Shown: one piece after another, positions 13,617-15,684 of the stretch
Position numbering within the stretch: the first letter of the stretch is position 1
Layout: every line of letters starts with the position of its first letter
Assembly (NCBI GenBank): GCA_002392705.1
Contig: DGHP01000145.1
Coordinates: forward strand, 1-15,684
Length of the DNA stretch: 15,684 nt
Direction: 5' to 3'
From: Lachnospiraceae bacterium UBA3845
GTDB lineage: Bacteria > Bacillota > Clostridia > Lachnospirales > Lachnospiraceae
Notes under the pieces: generated by a model
The model's database searches: none
Told to the model about the DNA's origin: nothing
The model's input: only the letters and a program-made list of their open reading frames with translations
Made by a program: the position numbers and the translations under genes

Positions 13617-15497
13617 TCACAGTTTGCAGACTTTACGGTCGTAGGTCAGCAGGCCGTTGGTTTCCTCCTCTATATCCGATAACTGTGTGTAGACCGCTCC
13701 CGCCATTCCCTGATCCTGAAGGTTCCGGCATTCTTCCATCAGGAGGAGGCAGGCTTCGGAGAACTCTTCCGGTTCATAGTGGCGGTAGCCGTAAGTATTT
13801 TCGCTCATGGCATGATCCGGAATGCGGCAGTCGTAGCCGCCGTATTCTGTGAGGACGAAAGGTCTGCCCTGCCGGTCTGATCTGACGGTGAGCGCGCTGT
13901 AATAATTATGGATGCTGAGGATGTCTCCTCCTTTCTGGTCGAACCAGCCGCTGGCGTGGTCCACCGGGCGGGTCGGATCCTCGGCTTTGATCCGCTCCGT
14001 GATCCGAAGGGCGTCGAACTGGCCCCAGCCTTCGTTAAAGAGGGTCCACAGGCCGATGCTGGGGGTATTGTAAAGCAGCCGGATCATGCGCAGGGTGTCT
14101 TTTTCAAACTGTTTCCGGCTTTTTTCGCTGCTTCTGGACAGCAGTCTGTAATGATCATCTTTTATATGGGAGCCGACGCCGGGAAGGACGGTCGGCATAT
14201 AGGTGACCAGAAGTTTATTGAGAGGGCCTCCGCCGTTCACCATATCCTGCCAGACGATCATGCCAAGCCGGTCGCAGTGATAATACCATCTGGCAGGCTC
14301 GATCTTTATGTGCTTTCTGATTGTATTAAAGGAAAGCCGCTTCATCTCGGTTATATCGAAGATCATCGCTTCGTCCGCCGGCGCTGTCATGAGGCTCTCC
14401 GGCCAGTAGCCCTGGTCCAGGACGCCGTTGAAGAAATAGGGGCTTCCATTGAGCGTAAGGCAGGGATGGCCGGAAGGGGTCACGCCTGTGCCGAAAGAGC
14501 GCATGGCAAAGTAAGAGGAGACCTTATCCTCTCCCACATGGATTTCCAGCGGATACAAAAACGGATTTTCCGGGCTCCAGAGGCGCAGTTCCTTAACCGG
14601 AAGCCTGATGCACAGGCTCTTCTTCGCACGGAAGGTATAGGTTCTTCCCTCCAGGGTGATCCGCACTTTTGGAGCGGAAGGGCCCTCTCCGGAAGAAGAG
14701 GGTGCGCCGGCAGAAGCGTGACTGTCGGAAGAAGGGGCTTCTCCGGAGGCAGGGATCCTGCCGGAAGAAGAGGGCTCCGGAAGGCCTTTTATCTTCAGCT
14801 GGAGCCGGACTTTCTGTTCATCGGTCAGCGGAGTAATCTTCAGATTGTCAAGACAGATGGGAGGGACCTTCTCCATCCAGACCGTCTGCCAGATTCCGCT
14901 CTGGGCGTGGTAAAACATTCCGGCGGGAGAGAGGGTCTGCTTGCCGCGGCAGGCTGTGCCCTGGTCCGTGTCGTCCCGGACGGAGAGCTTCAGCTCATTT
15001 TCTCCCTGGCTTAAATAGTCGGTCACATCAAAGGAAAAGGGCAGATACCCGTTCCGGTGGCAGCCGACTTTCTGCCCGTTCCAGTAAACAGTACAGCGCT
15101 CATCTACCGCCCCGAAATGAAGGATCAGCCGGTATCCTTCCTGCAGGCTCACAGGTGCGATTTTCCGGGCATACCACAGGGTTTCGCCCGGCTGCAGAGT
15201 CCTTCTTACCCCGGACCGGTCCGTCTCCGGCGAGAAGGGGACCAGGATCTTTCCGTCGGGTTTCCGGATCACTGCTGTATCGGAGTCTCTGCCCGGCGCA
15301 AGGATACAGTAATCCCACCACCCGTTCAGGCACTGCCAGTTCCCGCGGATCAGCTGCGGACGCGGATATTCCGGAAGCGGCACTGCATCCGGCCCGTCCG
15401 TGACCCCTTCGCTCCAGGGAGAGCAAAGCGGGGTGACAGGATGATCTTTTTTCCGGTTCAGCTGAAGGGAACCGATGGCATCTTTTATTCGAAGCAT
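13617..15497 (-). CDS. Glycoside hydrolase family 2 enzyme with low-complexity insert
   Basis: This is a 626-residue GH2 beta-glycosidase. An N-terminal sugar-binding jelly roll (about residues 45-210, including LNGWWDYCIL and YWNGQKVG) precedes an Ig-like beta-sandwich (about 215-335) and a TIM barrel (from about 345). The acid/base is Glu489 in LFNEGWGQ and the nucleophile Glu551 in VLTEYGG. RKHIK (394-398) and NGVLDQGYWPES are usual for uncharacterised GH2 enzymes of this size. Residues 241-276 form a Ser/Gly/Pro-rich insert inside the Ig-like domain. There is no signal peptide, so it acts on imported material. GGAGG lies about 12 bases before the ATG. Whether it is a galactosidase, glucuronidase or other activity is not visible. 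Confidence 0.93.
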   Translation of the reverse strand: MLRIKDAIGSLQLNRKKDHPVTPLCSPWSEGVTDGPDAVPLPEYPRPQLIRGNWQCLNGWWDYCILAPGRDSDTAVIRKPDGKILVPFSPETDRSGVRRTLQPGETLWYARKIAPVSLQEGYRLILHFGAVDERCTVYWNGQKVGCHRNGYLPFSFDVTDYLSQGENELKLSVRDDTDQGTACRGKQTLSPAGMFYHAQSGIWQTVWMEKVPPICLDNLKITPLTDEQKVRLQLKIKGLPEPSSSGRIPASGEAPSSDSHASAGAPSSSGEGPSAPKVRITLEGRTYTFRAKKSLCIRLPVKELRLWSPENPFLYPLEIHVGEDKVSSYFAMRSFGTGVTPSGHPCLTLNGSPYFFNGVLDQGYWPESLMTAPADEAMIFDITEMKRLSFNTIRKHIKIEPARWYYHCDRLGMIVWQDMVNGGGPLNKLLVTYMPTVLPGVGSHIKDDHYRLLSRSSEKSRKQFEKDTLRMIRLLYNTPSIGLWTLFNEGWGQFDALRITERIKAEDPTRPVDHASGWFDQKGGDILSIHNYYSALTVRSDRQGRPFVLTEYGGYDCRIPDHAMSENTYGYRHYEPEEFSEACLLLMEECRNLQDQGMAGAVYTQLSDIEEETNGLLTYDRKVCKL

Positions 15498-15577
15498 TCT
15501 TCTGTTTTATCCTCCAAAAACAAAGTCTGTATTCTGACTCAATGTTCCGTATAACTGCAGATTTTTCCGATTTACAT

Positions 15578-15684
15578 TTATTTTACATGGACCGCCTCTT
15601 TTTTCAATATTTCCGCCGGAGAAATATTACTATTCACGGCCCTCCACACATCAGGCCTCTGACCATCCGTGCTGCGCACGTATG
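15578..15684 (-). CDS. Possible 3' end of a minus-strand gene upstream of the GH2 gene
   Basis: On the minus strand a frame is open from the window edge for 34 codons to a TAA at 15578-15580. It ends in NISPAEILKKEAVHVK, which reads like a natural protein C-terminus with a charged helix. I do not recognise a family from so short a piece. If real, the gene would lie 80 bases upstream of the GH2 start and could be in the same operon. An open frame of this length can occur by chance, and a candidate promoter overlaps it. Confidence 0.35.
   Translation of the reverse strand, partial: YVRSTDGQRPDVWRAVNSNISPAEILKKEAVHVK
15580..15607 (-). promoter_or_regulatory. Candidate promoter for the GH2 gene
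   Basis: Read on the minus strand, TTGAAA (15602-15607) and TAAAAT (15580-15585) are separated by 16 bases, a fair sigma-A match. It would start a transcript with a leader of roughly 75 bases. It overlaps the end of the possible upstream gene and the AT-rich dyad at 15606-15628. Confidence 0.4.
15606..15628. promoter_or_regulatory. AT-rich 23-bp dyad at the GH2 promoter
   Basis: AATATTTC (15606-15613) and GAAATATT (15621-15628) are exact inverted repeats with a seven-base spacer. The dyad abuts the -35-like element of the candidate GH2 promoter, a common place for an operator. It would sit inside the possible upstream coding frame if that is real. Confidence 0.4.

Noticed and set aside
13908..15014. 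368-residue plus-strand frame
   Set aside because: It is antisense to the GH2 gene, which holds both catalytic glutamates; the plus frame shows no family signal.

Overview
The window looks like chromosomal DNA of a Gram-positive gut-type Clostridia bacterium, most likely Lachnospiraceae. The support is moderate GC, strong AAGGAGG-type ribosome binding sites, TGn-TATAAT extended -10 promoters, and family variants (MCCRY-type YedK, Nudix-DUF4298, YjbR-EVE) that I associate with that group. This placement is inference. No rRNA, tRNA, CRISPR array, transposase or phage gene was seen, and no gene-free stretch exceeds 300 bases (the longest is 6462-6718).

Region 1 (1-6461, + strand) is one long operon. 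It runs: the 3' part of a zinc-type medium-chain polyol/alcohol dehydrogenase, an extracellular solute-binding protein, two permeases, two different ABC ATPases, and a 38-residue single-helix membrane peptide. The layout (one binding protein, two permeases, two ATPases with C-terminal TOBE-like regions, one small membrane protein) recalls the rhizobial glycerol transporter GlpSTPQ(U)V, so a polyol or sugar-alcohol substrate that feeds the dehydrogenase is the best guess. Three oddities stand out: the binding protein has no lipobox cysteine, both ATPases carry Glu in place of the Q-loop Gln, and the tiny terminal gene is tightly coupled to the second ATPase. The operon ends in a strong GC hairpin at 6552-6581.

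Region 2 (6640-10974, + strand) holds short genes with a nucleic-acid and redox housekeeping flavour. They are a 93-residue helical protein, a YjbR-EVE fusion, a Nudix-DUF4298 fusion, an unknown 142-residue protein overlapping a metallo-beta-lactamase-fold hydrolase, a CPYC glutaredoxin-like protein and a YedK/HMCES abasic-site protein. A 62-bp element with 13-bp terminal inverted repeats lies at 7026-7087, and a decayed repeat tract follows the YjbR-EVE gene.

Region 3 (11001-15684) has a PHP phosphoesterase with its own extended -10 promoter, a cytoplasmic GH13 alpha-amylase-family enzyme and, convergent on the - strand, a GH2 glycosidase with a Ser/Gly/Pro-rich insert. The convergent pair is separated by a hairpin terminator. 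An AT-rich dyad and a possible 3' gene end lie upstream of the GH2 gene at the window edge.
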